Program-made: the position numbers and the translations under genes
In this document: piece after piece, positions 1-8,498 of the stretch
Layout: every line of letters begins with the position of its first letter
Position numbering within the stretch: position 1 is the first letter of the stretch
The notes under the pieces: generated by a model
The model's input: the letters and a program-made list of their open reading frames with translations, nothing else
What the model was told of the DNA's origin: nothing
The model's database searches: none
From: a bacterium
GTDB taxonomy: Bacteria > Vulcanimicrobiota > Xenobia > Xenobiales > JADMJV01
Direction: 5' to 3'
NCBI GenBank assembly: GCA_018266105.1
Contig: JAFEBA010000016.1
Coordinates: 72,666 to 136,665 of the forward strand
Length of the DNA stretch: 64,000 nucleotides

Positions 1-112
1 GAGACGTATGCACCGTAAGCGTCTTGAAGTGCTGACGAAAGGCCTCAACCACGGGCTTATGCTTGATGAACTGAGGTCGGGCGCCTACGACGCAAAAAAC
101 TGACTGCGTCAC
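1..112 (-). CDS. wecB: UDP-N-acetylglucosamine 2-epimerase, N-terminal fragment
   Basis: This is the first 37 codons of a gene that runs off the left edge of the window. The reverse-strand translation begins VTQSVFCVVGARPQFIKHKP and contains the VGARPQFIK signature found at the extreme N-terminus of non-hydrolysing UDP-GlcNAc 2-epimerases. These enzymes interconvert UDP-GlcNAc and UDP-ManNAc in the cytoplasm and so feed ManNAc-type sugars into surface glycans. The GTG start at 110-112 is supported by a GGAG ribosome-binding site 7-10 bases upstream. It follows the asnB-type gene on the same strand with a 98-bp gap. Related enzymes acting on other UDP-2-acetamido sugars (WbpI type) share this motif, so the exact substrate is open. 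Confidence 0.8.
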   Translation of the reverse strand, partial: MTQSVFCVVGARPQFIKHKPVVEAFRQHFKTLTVHTS

Positions 113-210
113 CTAAATTCTCCTTCAAAACGACTCCAGAGTCGCTCGAGTCTAACGCCACTGGGACGCGGCCCTTGCCTTTGTAAAGTCGGGCCGGGTT
201 CCTTCCCAGC

Positions 211-2157
211 TTATGACTTCAGCAGGATGTGGGCATTCAAGATCGGCCAGAAACCCGAGCACTCTTCATCGGTCCAGGTCTTGGCAAGGGTGCGGCCTTC
301 CACAAACTTTCTCACTTGCTCGGCTTTGATATAAGGGTTTTCTAGAAAGTCGCGGGAGCCGACCTCGTCGAGGAGATACTGACTCATACTGCCGTTGAAC
401 CATTCGCGAAGTGGCGAGCCCAGTCCGATCTTCAGTTTCCGAGTCCGGATGGATTCAGGCATGACGCCCTTCATCGCATCTCGCAAAATGCGTTTGGTAT
501 AGCCGCCGCCGAGCTTGCTCTCGGGTCGTAACGAGAACAGGTAGCTGACCAGGCGATAATCCATAAAGGGCATGCGGATCTCAATGCCGTGTTGCATCGA
601 GCCACGATCGAAATCCCTGAGATTGTAGGGCAGTTCGGCGTAGTGAAAGTTTCGGTAGTTGATGGGGTCGTCCACGCTTCGGTTCATTCTGCTCTCAAAA
701 TCCTGGGTAAGGAAAGGCAGGCGGTCCAACTTTTCGGCCTGAACCCACGGGTTGAGCCTGACTTCCGGTAAACCAGGCTGGCTCAAGAGAGCGGATACGG
801 CTCCTCTCGCGCGTCGGAGCACCCGTCGTAATCCGCTCGGCTGGCTGACTGGAGTCTCCTGCTCAAAGCGTGCCATTGCTCTCTGGCGCTCGTCTTCGAA
901 CATCATCTCCAGGTAAATTTCGCGGTACTGGTCTGCCCTGGGATCTCCATTCTGACGGGCTCTCTGGTAGGCCGCATAAACCGAACTCCGATATCCAAAC
1001 AGCAACTCGTCCACTCCGTGTCCGTCCAGTGACACGATAATGCGGTTTTGGCGCATGCCTTTATAGACATCGGTCAGACAAATCAATGGCGTGCCGGAGA
1101 GTCCGTCAAACAGCCGGGTGGTGGCTTCAATGTCGGTCACCAGCTGGGAGTAGTCGGGGCTGAGGTAGTGGGCCTGACCCTGGACGTGGGCCACCACCTC
1201 TTCAGCAAAGTGACGCTCATCCACTTTCGTGTTGGGGAAGGTGGCCACAAAGGCGGTTTGCCAATTGTCGGGCAAACGCTCGACCTGACTTCCTTGCCTG
1301 GCCATCAGCTGATGAAGGGTGCAGTAAACCGCCGATGAGTCCACCCCTCCGCTCAGAGCTGAGGCGACCGGCACGTCCGAGCGCAGGCGCAGACGGCAGG
1401 CGGATTCAAAGAGCTGTTGGAACTCCTCCACTTGCTGGCTGTATGCTGGGGCCGGCGAGACCGTGTGTTCCAGAGTGTCCCACCAGCGTTCCTGAAGAAA
1501 CGGCTGGCCCGGCCTCAGTTCGGCGCAATGACCTGGTAGAAGTTGATAGATGTCTCTATAAATTGTGTAACCGTAGGCTTCCAGGGAGGAAAAGTCGCAG
1601 AGAGAGCGCTGAAACGTACGTTCGTCCAGCCGCCGATTGTAGTCTGCCAGGTGCTTGAAAGCCAGGGTCTCTGAGGCGAATGCAAAGAGTCGTCCCGGCT
1701 GAAACAAGTAATGAAGGGGTTTGACCCCAAACCGGTCGCGCGACAGAAAGAGGCTCTTCCGCTGTCGGTCGTAGATGGCCAGCGCCCACATACCGTTGAA
1801 GCGAAGCTGGCAGTCGCGACCCCAATGCTGGTAGGCGGCAAGAATCACCTCGGTATCCGAGTCGCTGCGAAAGCAAAAGCCTTTCTGGCTGAGCTCGTGG
1901 CGGAGCTCCAAAAAGTTGTAGACTTCACCGTTAAAAGTAATGGCAAAGCGCCCATCGGGGGTTTCCATCGGTTGATGGCCACCTTCCGAGAGGTCCAGAA
2001 CCGAGAGACGGCGATGCCCCAGACCCAGGCTCTGCTCATAAATCGAGTAGCCGCCTCCGTCCGGTCCTCGGTGAGTCAGACTGTCCGTGAAGGATCGAAG
2101 TTTTTGTTCTTGGAGGGGGGCACCGTCAAGATGCCAGATCCCGGCTATACCGCACAA
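211..2157 (-). CDS. asnB: Asparagine synthetase (glutamine-hydrolysing) family amidotransferase
   Basis: A 648-residue class II glutamine amidotransferase. The N-terminal Ntn glutaminase domain starts MCGIAG, with Cys2 as the expected nucleophile, and carries RGPDGGG (30-36) and the FNGE motif near 75-78. The C-terminal synthetase domain holds the PP-loop SGGVDSS at 269-275, which binds ATP and forms an acyl-adenylate. In polysaccharide loci such proteins usually amidate a sugar carboxylate or an attached amino acid rather than making free asparagine; that role is inferred from context. The TTG start is fixed because cleavage must expose Cys2. It is one of three paralogues in the window (others at 13204 and 32730) and ends 98 bp before the wecB start. 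Confidence 0.9.
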   Translation of the reverse strand: MCGIAGIWHLDGAPLQEQKLRSFTDSLTHRGPDGGGYSIYEQSLGLGHRRLSVLDLSEGGHQPMETPDGRFAITFNGEVYNFLELRHELSQKGFCFRSDSDTEVILAAYQHWGRDCQLRFNGMWALAIYDRQRKSLFLSRDRFGVKPLHYLFQPGRLFAFASETLAFKHLADYNRRLDERTFQRSLCDFSSLEAYGYTIYRDIYQLLPGHCAELRPGQPFLQERWWDTLEHTVSPAPAYSQQVEEFQQLFESACRLRLRSDVPVASALSGGVDSSAVYCTLHQLMARQGSQVERLPDNWQTAFVATFPNTKVDERHFAEEVVAHVQGQAHYLSPDYSQLVTDIEATTRLFDGLSGTPLICLTDVYKGMRQNRIIVSLDGHGVDELLFGYRSSVYAAYQRARQNGDPRADQYREIYLEMMFEDERQRAMARFEQETPVSQPSGLRRVLRRARGAVSALLSQPGLPEVRLNPWVQAEKLDRLPFLTQDFESRMNRSVDDPINYRNFHYAELPYNLRDFDRGSMQHGIEIRMPFMDYRLVSYLFSLRPESKLGGGYTKRILRDAMKGVMPESIRTRKLKIGLGSPLREWFNGSMSQYLLDEVGSRDFLENPYIKAEQVRKFVEGRTLAKTWTDEECSGFWPILNAHILLKS

Positions 2158-2178
2158 ATCAAACCACCTGCCCTGTTC

Positions 2179-2997
2179 TCAGTAGACGATAACGTTTTGA
2201 CCTGAAAAGTAATCCGGCAGAGTGCAGTTGTTCTTCTTGAATACCTTGCCGGGATCATAAAAGCCGTCTTTCAAAAGAACCACGCTCTGGCCTCCTATCT
2301 CTCGGATGGAGACCAGTTTGTAGGCTTCCGGCAGACGGAAATAGTCGTCCACCAGCAGCTTGCGACCACTGGACTTTGAATCGCGTCTGGGGTTGGCTTG
2401 CTCCGGATGGGCCCCAATCTCCAGGGTGCTGAGCCTTTGGCCCTTGGAATTTTCGTAGTAGAGATTGTTGTCAGGGTCGACCGCTTCCCATCGCTCGGTT
2501 TCCGGGTTCAGGACTTCAAGGTAGGTATGGCTTCCGATTTCGTCCGCTGAGTAGTTGACGAAGAAGATGCTGACCAGTCGCACCCGGAAGCCCCAGACGC
2601 GTAAAATTCTCTCCAGGAGCAGGGCTCTGGGTCCGCAGGTTAAGCCCGGCTTGTCCCCCTTACCCTGAGAAGCGGCTTGCAAGCGTTTTAACATCTCGGT
2701 GGTGTCGAGTGGTTTGTCGCCCACCACGTAGCTTTCATCATGATTTGAGTTGGCCGCAATCCACTGACGCGCGAAATCGATCCGCTCGTTGGCCGAGGCG
2801 AACTTCTGGCGAGAAAAGTAATCCGCAAGTTCGGGCAACTCACGCTGGAAGCGGGCCTGCTCGGTTTGGTGAAGGCGTTGCTTCATTTCCTCGCGCAGAC
2901 GGACAGCCCGTTCGGGGTCTTTGATCAACAAGAGATTCAGGCCCAAACTGCCCATTGTCAGGCAGAGCAGACCCACCCAGGCGGCGCGACCAAGCAT
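2179..2997 (-). CDS. Transglutaminase-like exported or membrane-anchored protein
   Basis: About 272 residues from the ATG at 2997. This start is chosen because it places a hydrophobic signal or anchor segment (AAWVGLLCLTMGSLGLNLLL) at the N-terminus, whereas the longer reading frame adds 30 charged residues. The middle of the protein shows a papain-like transglutaminase triad: Cys in GLTCGPRA, His in GSHTYLEV and Asp in EAVDPDNN. The family includes cysteine proteases and amide-forming enzymes that act outside the cytoplasm. The gene lies upstream of asnB on the same strand with a 21-bp gap and is divergent from the acyltransferase at 3077. Its substrate is unknown. It is too long, and its neighbour too normal, for a lasso-peptide B2 protease assignment. 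Confidence 0.7.
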   Translation of the reverse strand: MLGRAAWVGLLCLTMGSLGLNLLLIKDPERAVRLREEMKQRLHQTEQARFQRELPELADYFSRQKFASANERIDFARQWIAANSNHDESYVVGDKPLDTTEMLKRLQAASQGKGDKPGLTCGPRALLLERILRVWGFRVRLVSIFFVNYSADEIGSHTYLEVLNPETERWEAVDPDNNLYYENSKGQRLSTLEIGAHPEQANPRRDSKSSGRKLLVDDYFRLPEAYKLVSIREIGGQSVVLLKDGFYDPGKVFKKNNCTLPDYFSGQNVIVY

Positions 2998-3076
2998 TTT
3001 CACCCGGCCAGGTTTGGTGTCAAGCCAAGAAGGCCTGCCAGGATACTTGCAGTTCAAGGCAAAGTCCGGGCCGCTT

Positions 3077-4996
3077 ATGGAATCCAATCCTCAGGCCGGC
3101 TCGTCTGCCCGGTTCTATCGTCCCGAAATCGACGGCTTGAGAGCTGTTGCCGTGGTGAGCGTCATCCTCTATCACGTGGGTCTCGGCTGCCGCGGAGGCT
3201 ATGTCGGGGTGGATATTTTCTTTGTCATCTCGGGCTTTCTGATCACCAGTATTCTTTGGGCTGAAGCCCGACGTAAGCACACCGTTTCTCTGACCGGATT
3301 CTGGATACGCCGTATCAAGCGACTTTTGCCCGCTGTGGTGGCCGTGACCGGCGCGATTTACCTGGCCGGGCTGTTTGTACTCTTGCCCGTTGATTTCAAA
3401 GAAATGGCCAGTTCCCTGGTTTGGCAAGCCTGCTTGCTGGCAAACCTCTTTTTCTGGCGCAACACAGGCTATTTTGCCGGAGCGGCCGAGCGCAAGCCAA
3501 TGCTGCACACCTGGTCGCTGGCCGTGGAAGAGCAATTTTACCTCGGGCTACCTTTGCTGATCTTGCTCCTCTGGCGTCGCCCCAGGTTGCTTAGGGCCAC
3601 TCTGCTGTTCGGGTTGCTCGGTTCCCTGGCGCTCAGTGCTTACACCTACAAGCGGATGCCTTCCGCCTGTTTTTACTTGCTACCGACGCGGGCCTGGGAA
3701 TTGCTGCTCGGCTCCGCTCTGGCCTTGTTTCCGCAGTTGGAGCCGCGCAGTCCAGCGGCCAAGGAATTCTGCGGTTGGATCGGGTTGTTGCTGCTGAGCG
3801 CGCCCATCTTTGTCTATAGCAGTGAAACTCCATTTCCCGGACCGGCGGCCTTGCCACCTTGTTTGGGCGCATTGCTGTTCATTGCGGGTAATGCCGGCAA
3901 GGTTACCAGTAGCGGCCGGCTCTTGAGTCTGGAGCCGATTCGCTATGTCGGCCTGATGTCATACAGCCTGTATCTGTGGCACTGGCCCGTGATCAGCTAC
4001 CTCAACTATCTGAGAGTCGCCCCCCTGTCCTCATCCTCCAGGCTGCTGGCGTTAGGCCTGATCGTGTTGCTGGGTTGGCTCTCTTACGCCCTGGTCGAGA
4101 CTCGCTTTCGAAGTTCAAGCTGGCTCGACCGGAATGCTTTTCGGGTAGCGCTGGCCTCGCTGGCCTGGACCTTCGGGCTGTACTTTCTGGCTCGCTTCAG
4201 TCAGGGTTTTCCTCAGCGCTACAATCCAGAGTTCCTCCAGGCCGTGGATATTGCCGATCACGGTGGGTTTAATCGCGATTTGGAGTTGGCCGATGTGCGC
4301 GCCCAGCGATTCCAGTCTTTTGGGGCCACTTCTGGGAAGCCCGCTCTCTTTGTCTGGGGTGATAGTCACGCTATGGCGGTCCTCCCCGGACTGGATGAGG
4401 TCTGCCGCGAATTGGGTATTCGGGGGTTGGCCGCCACTCACAATTCCTCTCCGCCGATTCTGGGTTCGTCTTTAGATGAGCGTTTCAGTCAGCTGGCAAG
4501 TCAAAAGGAGGCCTACAACCAGGCTGTCTTCGATGCCATCGTGGAGTCGCCAGCGGGTCAGGTGCTGCTGGTGGGGGCGTGGGAGGACTATTTTGGCCGC
4601 TCAGCCTTTCCCGGTCAGATTCAGCGCACGGTGCGCGAATTGGCTGGACGCGGCAAGCGGGTCTCGATTTTGCTGGAGGTGCCTGTTCATGAGGGGGACA
4701 TCCCCCATCTTTATGCGATGTCCAGGCTGCAGGGCCGGGAAGTCGAGTCGCTGGCTCGCACTCGGGAAGGCTATCTGGAGTATTCTTCGCGTAGCCGAAC
4801 GACCTTCGCAGGCCTGGCGGGAATGGCCCGGGTCATCGATCCAGTAGACTTTTTCTATCCAGGCACAAGCAAGGGCTGTCGGTTGGAGGTGCAGGGACGA
4901 CTGATTTACCGTGATGGCGGGCACCTGTCGGATTTTGGAAGCCGAGTGTTTGTGCGTCAGATGCCCCAGCTTCTGAGCGCCATTCGCGGACACTAA
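3077..4996 (+). CDS. Acyltransferase 3 (OafA/YrhL type) fused to SGNH hydrolase domain
   Basis: A 639-residue integral membrane protein. The N-terminal half begins with the acyltransferase-3 signature RPEIDGLRAVAV followed by YHVG, and has about ten hydrophobic helices including RRIKRLLPA and HTWSLAVEEQFYL. The C-terminal part is an SGNH domain with WGDSHAMA (Ser430) and a DGGHLS catalytic Asp/His block near the end. Such proteins move acetyl groups from cytoplasmic acetyl-CoA across the inner membrane and place them on glycans. The ATG at 3077 is chosen over an upstream in-frame start because the family motif follows about 15 residues later. A paralogue of the same layout lies at 15087. Confidence 0.9.
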   Translation: MESNPQAGSSARFYRPEIDGLRAVAVVSVILYHVGLGCRGGYVGVDIFFVISGFLITSILWAEARRKHTVSLTGFWIRRIKRLLPAVVAVTGAIYLAGLFVLLPVDFKEMASSLVWQACLLANLFFWRNTGYFAGAAERKPMLHTWSLAVEEQFYLGLPLLILLLWRRPRLLRATLLFGLLGSLALSAYTYKRMPSACFYLLPTRAWELLLGSALALFPQLEPRSPAAKEFCGWIGLLLLSAPIFVYSSETPFPGPAALPPCLGALLFIAGNAGKVTSSGRLLSLEPIRYVGLMSYSLYLWHWPVISYLNYLRVAPLSSSSRLLALGLIVLLGWLSYALVETRFRSSSWLDRNAFRVALASLAWTFGLYFLARFSQGFPQRYNPEFLQAVDIADHGGFNRDLELADVRAQRFQSFGATSGKPALFVWGDSHAMAVLPGLDEVCRELGIRGLAATHNSSPPILGSSLDERFSQLASQKEAYNQAVFDAIVESPAGQVLLVGAWEDYFGRSAFPGQIQRTVRELAGRGKRVSILLEVPVHEGDIPHLYAMSRLQGREVESLARTREGYLEYSSRSRTTFAGLAGMARVIDPVDFFYPGTSKGCRLEVQGRLIYRDGGHLSDFGSRVFVRQMPQLLSAIRGH

Positions 4997-6123
4997 AAGC
5001 GCTTCTTCAGTTCCAGGAACTTTTTTTCCACGTAGTGGTAGCTCAAGTAGGCCAGGGTAAAGCCAAGAGGCAGTCCGAGCAGGCCGTAAAGCCCTTGAGT
5101 CATCAGGCTGGTCCGTTCAAGTTTGAGCACTTTAAAGAGCAGGACTTCCAGCACGAAGAGGGCCGTGGGGTGAAGTAGATAAAGGCTGTAGGTGTACTTT
5201 CCCCAGCGACACAGAAGCTTGAATCGCGATAGCTTGAGAGCCTCAGAGGGGTGGAAGCATTGGTCGGCGATAACAAAGGCAAAGAAGCACGTGGTGGGGA
5301 GTCTCAGCAAGGCTGCCCACCAGCTTCCTAAGCCCTCGTAGCCGTTCACAAACAGGACGCCCGCCCCGGCCAGATACAGGAGCCTGCGAGAGCGGTCCGG
5401 CAGGCTTTCTAGCTTGCCTCTCTGTTTTCGCCAGTGAAAACACAGGTAGGCGGTAAGTGCTCCCAAGGCCAGGTCGCAAAAGACACTGAATGAATGAAAG
5501 TAAAGTACCGGAGGGTCAAGCCGGGTGGAACAGCGGAAGGCGTACGAGGCCAGAAGCAAGCAAACGAAGACCAGCCAGTGTCTGCTCCAGGGCACGATAA
5601 AGAGCAGTAACGGCCAGACCAGATAAAATTGCTCTTCGATCCCAACCGACCAGGTGATGCCTACAGGGTCAAAGCCTTGGCCGTGATTTTGCAGCAGGTG
5701 AATGGCGTCGAAATTGCCCAGAAATGCAAGGTAGAATGCTGGTCTTAAGGTGTATGGACTCGACGAGCCGAGGCTGGCCCGCAAGATCGGGAAGAGCCCC
5801 AGGTAGATGGCCAGCAAGGTGTAGTAAAGCGGCCAGATTCGAAGCACGCGGCGCAGATAGAAGTTGCCGATATGGATTGTGCCGGTCTTTGCGATTTCTT
5901 GCTGCATAAGATAGGTGATCAGAAACCCGCTGAGCACGAAGAACAAAGATACCCCGCCGTGCCCGTTGAGGAAGATGTGGATAAAGGCCAGGCTGTGCAA
6001 GTTGCTGACGCCGAGTGTAGTAACAAATGGTGAAAAGGCGTGAAACAGAAAGACTTGGAGGCAGGCGATGGTGCGTAGCCCGTCCAGGCTGGGGAAAAAG
6101 GGCCTGCTCGTCGGGTTCGACAA
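4993..6123 (-). CDS. Acyltransferase 3 family membrane protein (no SGNH domain)
   Basis: A 376-residue protein with about ten predicted transmembrane helices. It shows the acyltransferase-3 landmarks FPSLDGLRTIACLQVFLFHAF at the N-terminus, RRVLRIWPLYY near 100 and TWSVGIEEQFYLVWPL near 160. It lacks the C-terminal SGNH domain of its two larger relatives in the window, so it resembles short OafA-like O-acyltransferases that act on glycans or lipid-linked sugars. It starts at TTG (6121-6123), 3 bp after the stop of the HprK-like gene upstream, so the two are probably co-transcribed and translationally coupled. Its 3' end overlaps the convergent acyltransferase at 3077 by 4 bp. Confidence 0.87.
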   Translation of the reverse strand: MSNPTSRPFFPSLDGLRTIACLQVFLFHAFSPFVTTLGVSNLHSLAFIHIFLNGHGGVSLFFVLSGFLITYLMQQEIAKTGTIHIGNFYLRRVLRIWPLYYTLLAIYLGLFPILRASLGSSSPYTLRPAFYLAFLGNFDAIHLLQNHGQGFDPVGITWSVGIEEQFYLVWPLLLFIVPWSRHWLVFVCLLLASYAFRCSTRLDPPVLYFHSFSVFCDLALGALTAYLCFHWRKQRGKLESLPDRSRRLLYLAGAGVLFVNGYEGLGSWWAALLRLPTTCFFAFVIADQCFHPSEALKLSRFKLLCRWGKYTYSLYLLHPTALFVLEVLLFKVLKLERTSLMTQGLYGLLGLPLGFTLAYLSYHYVEKKFLELKKRF

Positions 6124-6126
6124 AAC

Positions 6127-6972
6127 TCAGCTTCTCTCGCCAATGGTCTTGAGGATTGCTCGGGCCGTTTCGTCGGCATCGCCCCGGGGACCGTCGTAGC
6201 AGTGCGCGCAGTTTTTCAAGCTGTTTGGCAAAATCTCCAGGGCGAGCTGAGGGTTAATGGACGCCGAGACCGTGTTGTGGAACATCTCCCAAACGGCTTG
6301 CCCGCGTGTCGCTGCACGAGGTTTCCACTTTCTGTTGGGCACATATTTCGTGATGACGACAGCCCCCACTGGAAGTGATACCTGGCCCGGTTTGAAGCCA
6401 AGCTCGCTGGCCGAGGTGCGAAGGCGACTCTCGCCTTGACCCCTTTGGGAAAGAGCGCGGGCGTAGGGATGGACCTGCCCGAGTTTGTCGAGTACAGCGT
6501 ATTCATCGGAGAAGTAGACGGCGCCGGACCTGACCAGTGCTTGAGTGAGCTCAGACTTGCCGGCTCTGGACCGTCCCGGAATCACGATGCACTTTCCTTC
6601 GTAGGCCACGACTCCGGCGTGCACAAAGACCAGGTCGGGACAGTAGCTGGCGATCTTCAGGTTGATGGCCCCCTCGGCTTCTTCCCAGAGTTCCTCTCCT
6701 TCGGGCCTGTAAAATTGCGAGACTCTCTTGCCTTCGCTGTAGGTGCCCGAGGTTTGGCGACGAGTGGAGTTCGACACAATCGTAAATTCCGCGTCAAACC
6801 TGGAGGCCTCCGTGAGCTTCAGGTTGACCGGTAGCCGAGCCAGAACCTCTTGAAGTGCTTGCTCGGTGTCCGAGCGCAGTCGGACCAGGTAGTTCCAGGC
6901 GTCGAGGGTAGCGCAATAGGGGTAGTGCACAGCCCCTCTTTCCGAACCGGACCTGTCACTCCTCCGAGTCAT
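6127..6972 (-). CDS. HPr kinase-like P-loop ATPase (HprK-related, copy 1)
   Basis: A 281-residue soluble protein related to the C-terminal kinase domain of HPr kinase/phosphorylase. It has FVHAGVV (117-122 region) ahead of the Walker A loop GRSRAGKS (133-140) and the SDEYAVLD block (155-162), the arrangement seen in HprK-related proteins of exosortase, lasso-peptide and polysaccharide clusters. No HPr or PTS gene is nearby, so a role in sugar catabolite control is unlikely. By analogy with lasso-peptide HprK homologues it could phosphorylate a peptide or small molecule, which is inference. It is transcribed with the acyltransferase downstream, and next to it on the opposite strand lies a P-loop-less relative. 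Confidence 0.8.
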   Translation of the reverse strand: MTRRSDRSGSERGAVHYPYCATLDAWNYLVRLRSDTEQALQEVLARLPVNLKLTEASRFDAEFTIVSNSTRRQTSGTYSEGKRVSQFYRPEGEELWEEAEGAINLKIASYCPDLVFVHAGVVAYEGKCIVIPGRSRAGKSELTQALVRSGAVYFSDEYAVLDKLGQVHPYARALSQRGQGESRLRTSASELGFKPGQVSLPVGAVVITKYVPNRKWKPRAATRGQAVWEMFHNTVSASINPQLALEILPNSLKNCAHCYDGPRGDADETARAILKTIGERS

Positions 6973-7034
6973 TCCCGAGGGGGGCTTGAGGGGGAAGAAG
7001 GATCTAGGAGTCAGACTGCAAACCTGAATTGATT

Positions 7035-7832
7035 ATGCCTCAATTAGCTGATTCTGTGCCGATTAATCTCGGTCGCACCCCTTGTGCGGACCGTAACGAC
7101 AAGCTGGGCTGGACCGACGGGTTTGCTGTCTCTTTTGACGGTATCTCGCTCGGAGTCAGAAGCAACGACCCGGCTTTGCTGGAGCGATTGCGGGAGAGGG
7201 TGCCCAGCGGAAGACCGTGGGAACGTCGTGAAGTCGACTTCCTGGTTTCGTTCCTGCGCGGGCGCGAGAGTGAGCGGAAGGGCGTTCGACACTATCACGT
7301 CGTCTACTGGGATTGGAATCGAGTTGCCCGAACCTTTGATCTGGAAGAGGCTCTCGAGGTTTTTGGTCAGGTTGCCGGCTCGGCCAAGCTGCTGTATGCC
7401 GTTCATAAGACATACCTGTCAGCAGATTTGTTGGATTGGGCGGGTCGGCGAGTCCTGGTTCTGGGGCCGGCTGGCCTGCGTGCCCGGTTGAGGGATGCCG
7501 TGGCTGCTCAAGGGGTCTCGGTTCTGCTCAAAGATGAGGTGGGTCTGGACCCAATGGGTAAGCTGAGCTGTTCTCGAGACCTTGACTTCGTCCCGGTTGA
7601 AGCCAAGGATTTGCTGGTGCTCGAAGCTGGTCGGCGCCCACGGTTGGCTCCCTTGACCGCGGGAGAGGCCACTATGAAGGCTGTGCTGGGCGCTTTTGCG
7701 GCCAGCACGCAGCCTCATCTGGTTTTGCAGGTGCTTTCCAAACATATACCCGAGTACCAGTCGCACCTTTTGCGATTCTCGGAGGATGACGCCCAGATTG
7801 GCACCTGGTTGGCCAAGCGTCTGAAGGCCTGA
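7035..7832 (+). CDS. Degenerate HprK-like protein lacking the P-loop (copy 1)
   Basis: 265 residues from the ATG at 7035 (a TTG two codons upstream is possible). The segment GRRVLVLGPAGLRARL lines up with the Walker A region of the neighbouring intact HprK-like protein (GKCIVIPGRSRAGKS), but the Lys-Ser pair is gone. The following SDEYAVLD block is replaced by KDEVGLD. It shares with the protein at 36074 a distinctive N-terminus (CAD, then DKLGW and GF) and the pattern HVVYxDWxRxxRTxDLExAL near residue 90. I recognise no named family. A nucleotide-free scaffold or regulatory partner of the active HprK-like enzyme is the simplest inference. It meets the convergent ATPase gene at 7833 with no intergenic base. 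Confidence 0.65.
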   Translation: MPQLADSVPINLGRTPCADRNDKLGWTDGFAVSFDGISLGVRSNDPALLERLRERVPSGRPWERREVDFLVSFLRGRESERKGVRHYHVVYWDWNRVARTFDLEEALEVFGQVAGSAKLLYAVHKTYLSADLLDWAGRRVLVLGPAGLRARLRDAVAAQGVSVLLKDEVGLDPMGKLSCSRDLDFVPVEAKDLLVLEAGRRPRLAPLTAGEATMKAVLGAFAASTQPHLVLQVLSKHIPEYQSHLLRFSEDDAQIGTWLAKRLKA

Positions 7833-8444
7833 TTAGCCGGTCAAAATCACCCCGAGGATCTCGATGCCTTGTTCGCGGAGATCTTCGCTCAGGTGTCCCT
7901 CGGCCACTCCTCTAAACTTCTGCCGGGAAGCCACGATGACCGCTCCATCGCAGAGCGGAGCCCAGAGAAACGTATCTTTGCACGCTGAAAGTGGTGGAGT
8001 GTCTATCAGTACGACGTCAAAGGCCTGGCGTTGCTGGCTGATCCATTGGGCCAGTTCGGCTGATGTGAGGGTGCGGGTGGGGTCAAGGCTTTTGCTGGTG
8101 CCGGCAGAGACGAAGGATACGTTTTTCAGGCATGTCTCCACTGATTTTGCTTGGGAAAGCTGGTCCACACCGGGAGCCTCGGAGTGAAAAATTTGGCTCA
8201 GGCTGCGCTGACGGAGATCGCCATCGATAAGTAGTACTCTCATTGGTAGCTCCGCCAGTGCTGGTGCGAGGCTGAGGCAGGTGGTCGATTTACCCTCTCC
8301 TTCCCACGTACTTGTTACAAGAAGGATCTTGCGTCCCGAGGTGATATGTCTCATTATGTTCGTGCGAGCTGTCCGGATTGCCTCGGCATATTCAGAGTCA
8401 GGATTCGTGCAGTATAGAGACAGGTCAAAAGGTAATGAAGTCAC
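7833..8444 (-). CDS. BY-kinase/CpsD-like ATPase without tyrosine tail (copy 1)
   Basis: A 203-residue MinD/ParA-type ATPase of the bacterial tyrosine kinase group. It shows Walker A WEGEGKST near 48, Walker A' LLIDGDLR near 72 and Walker B VLIDTPPLS near 147. N-terminal YAEAIRTARTNI is the RxxR-type helix used in ring assembly by CpsD, CapB and Wzc. The protein stops right after the conserved ILGVILTG strand and therefore lacks the C-terminal tyrosine cluster that these kinases normally autophosphorylate. It may regulate a Wzz partner through ATP binding alone, or phosphorylate other proteins. GTG start at 8444. It is divergent from the FecR-domain gene at 8499 with a 54-bp shared upstream region. 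Confidence 0.8.
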   Translation of the reverse strand: MTSLPFDLSLYCTNPDSEYAEAIRTARTNIMRHITSGRKILLVTSTWEGEGKSTTCLSLAPALAELPMRVLLIDGDLRQRSLSQIFHSEAPGVDQLSQAKSVETCLKNVSFVSAGTSKSLDPTRTLTSAELAQWISQQRQAFDVVLIDTPPLSACKDTFLWAPLCDGAVIVASRQKFRGVAEGHLSEDLREQGIEILGVILTG

Positions 8445-8488
8445 CTGGAAGGGTTTTTCGGGTCGGAGTCTGAAGCCTGCTTTGATCT

Positions 8489-8494
8489 AGGAGG
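8489..8494 (+). promoter_or_regulatory. Strong ribosome-binding site of the FecR-domain gene
   Basis: AGGAGG, a perfect Shine-Dalgarno core, ends four bases before the ATG at 8499. Most genes in the window have much weaker sites, so this exported protein is probably translated efficiently. Confidence 0.7.
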
Positions 8495-8498
8495 AAAT

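Noticed and set aside
131-144. Inverted repeat CGACTC-CA-GAGTCG between wecB and asnB
   Set aside because: The loop is only two bases and no T-run follows on either strand, so I do not call it a terminator or operator.
211-3087. AsnB-like plus transglutaminase-like pair as a lasso-peptide cyclase and B2 protease
   Set aside because: No short precursor gene or separate RRE protein is adjacent. The AsnB protein keeps the Cys2 glutaminase nucleophile and the transglutaminase protein is far longer than B2 and membrane-targeted. A polysaccharide role fits better.
6127-6972. True HPr kinase/phosphorylase for carbon control
   Set aside because: The N-terminal HprK domain and the signature region after the P-loop are not seen, and no HPr or PTS gene is near.
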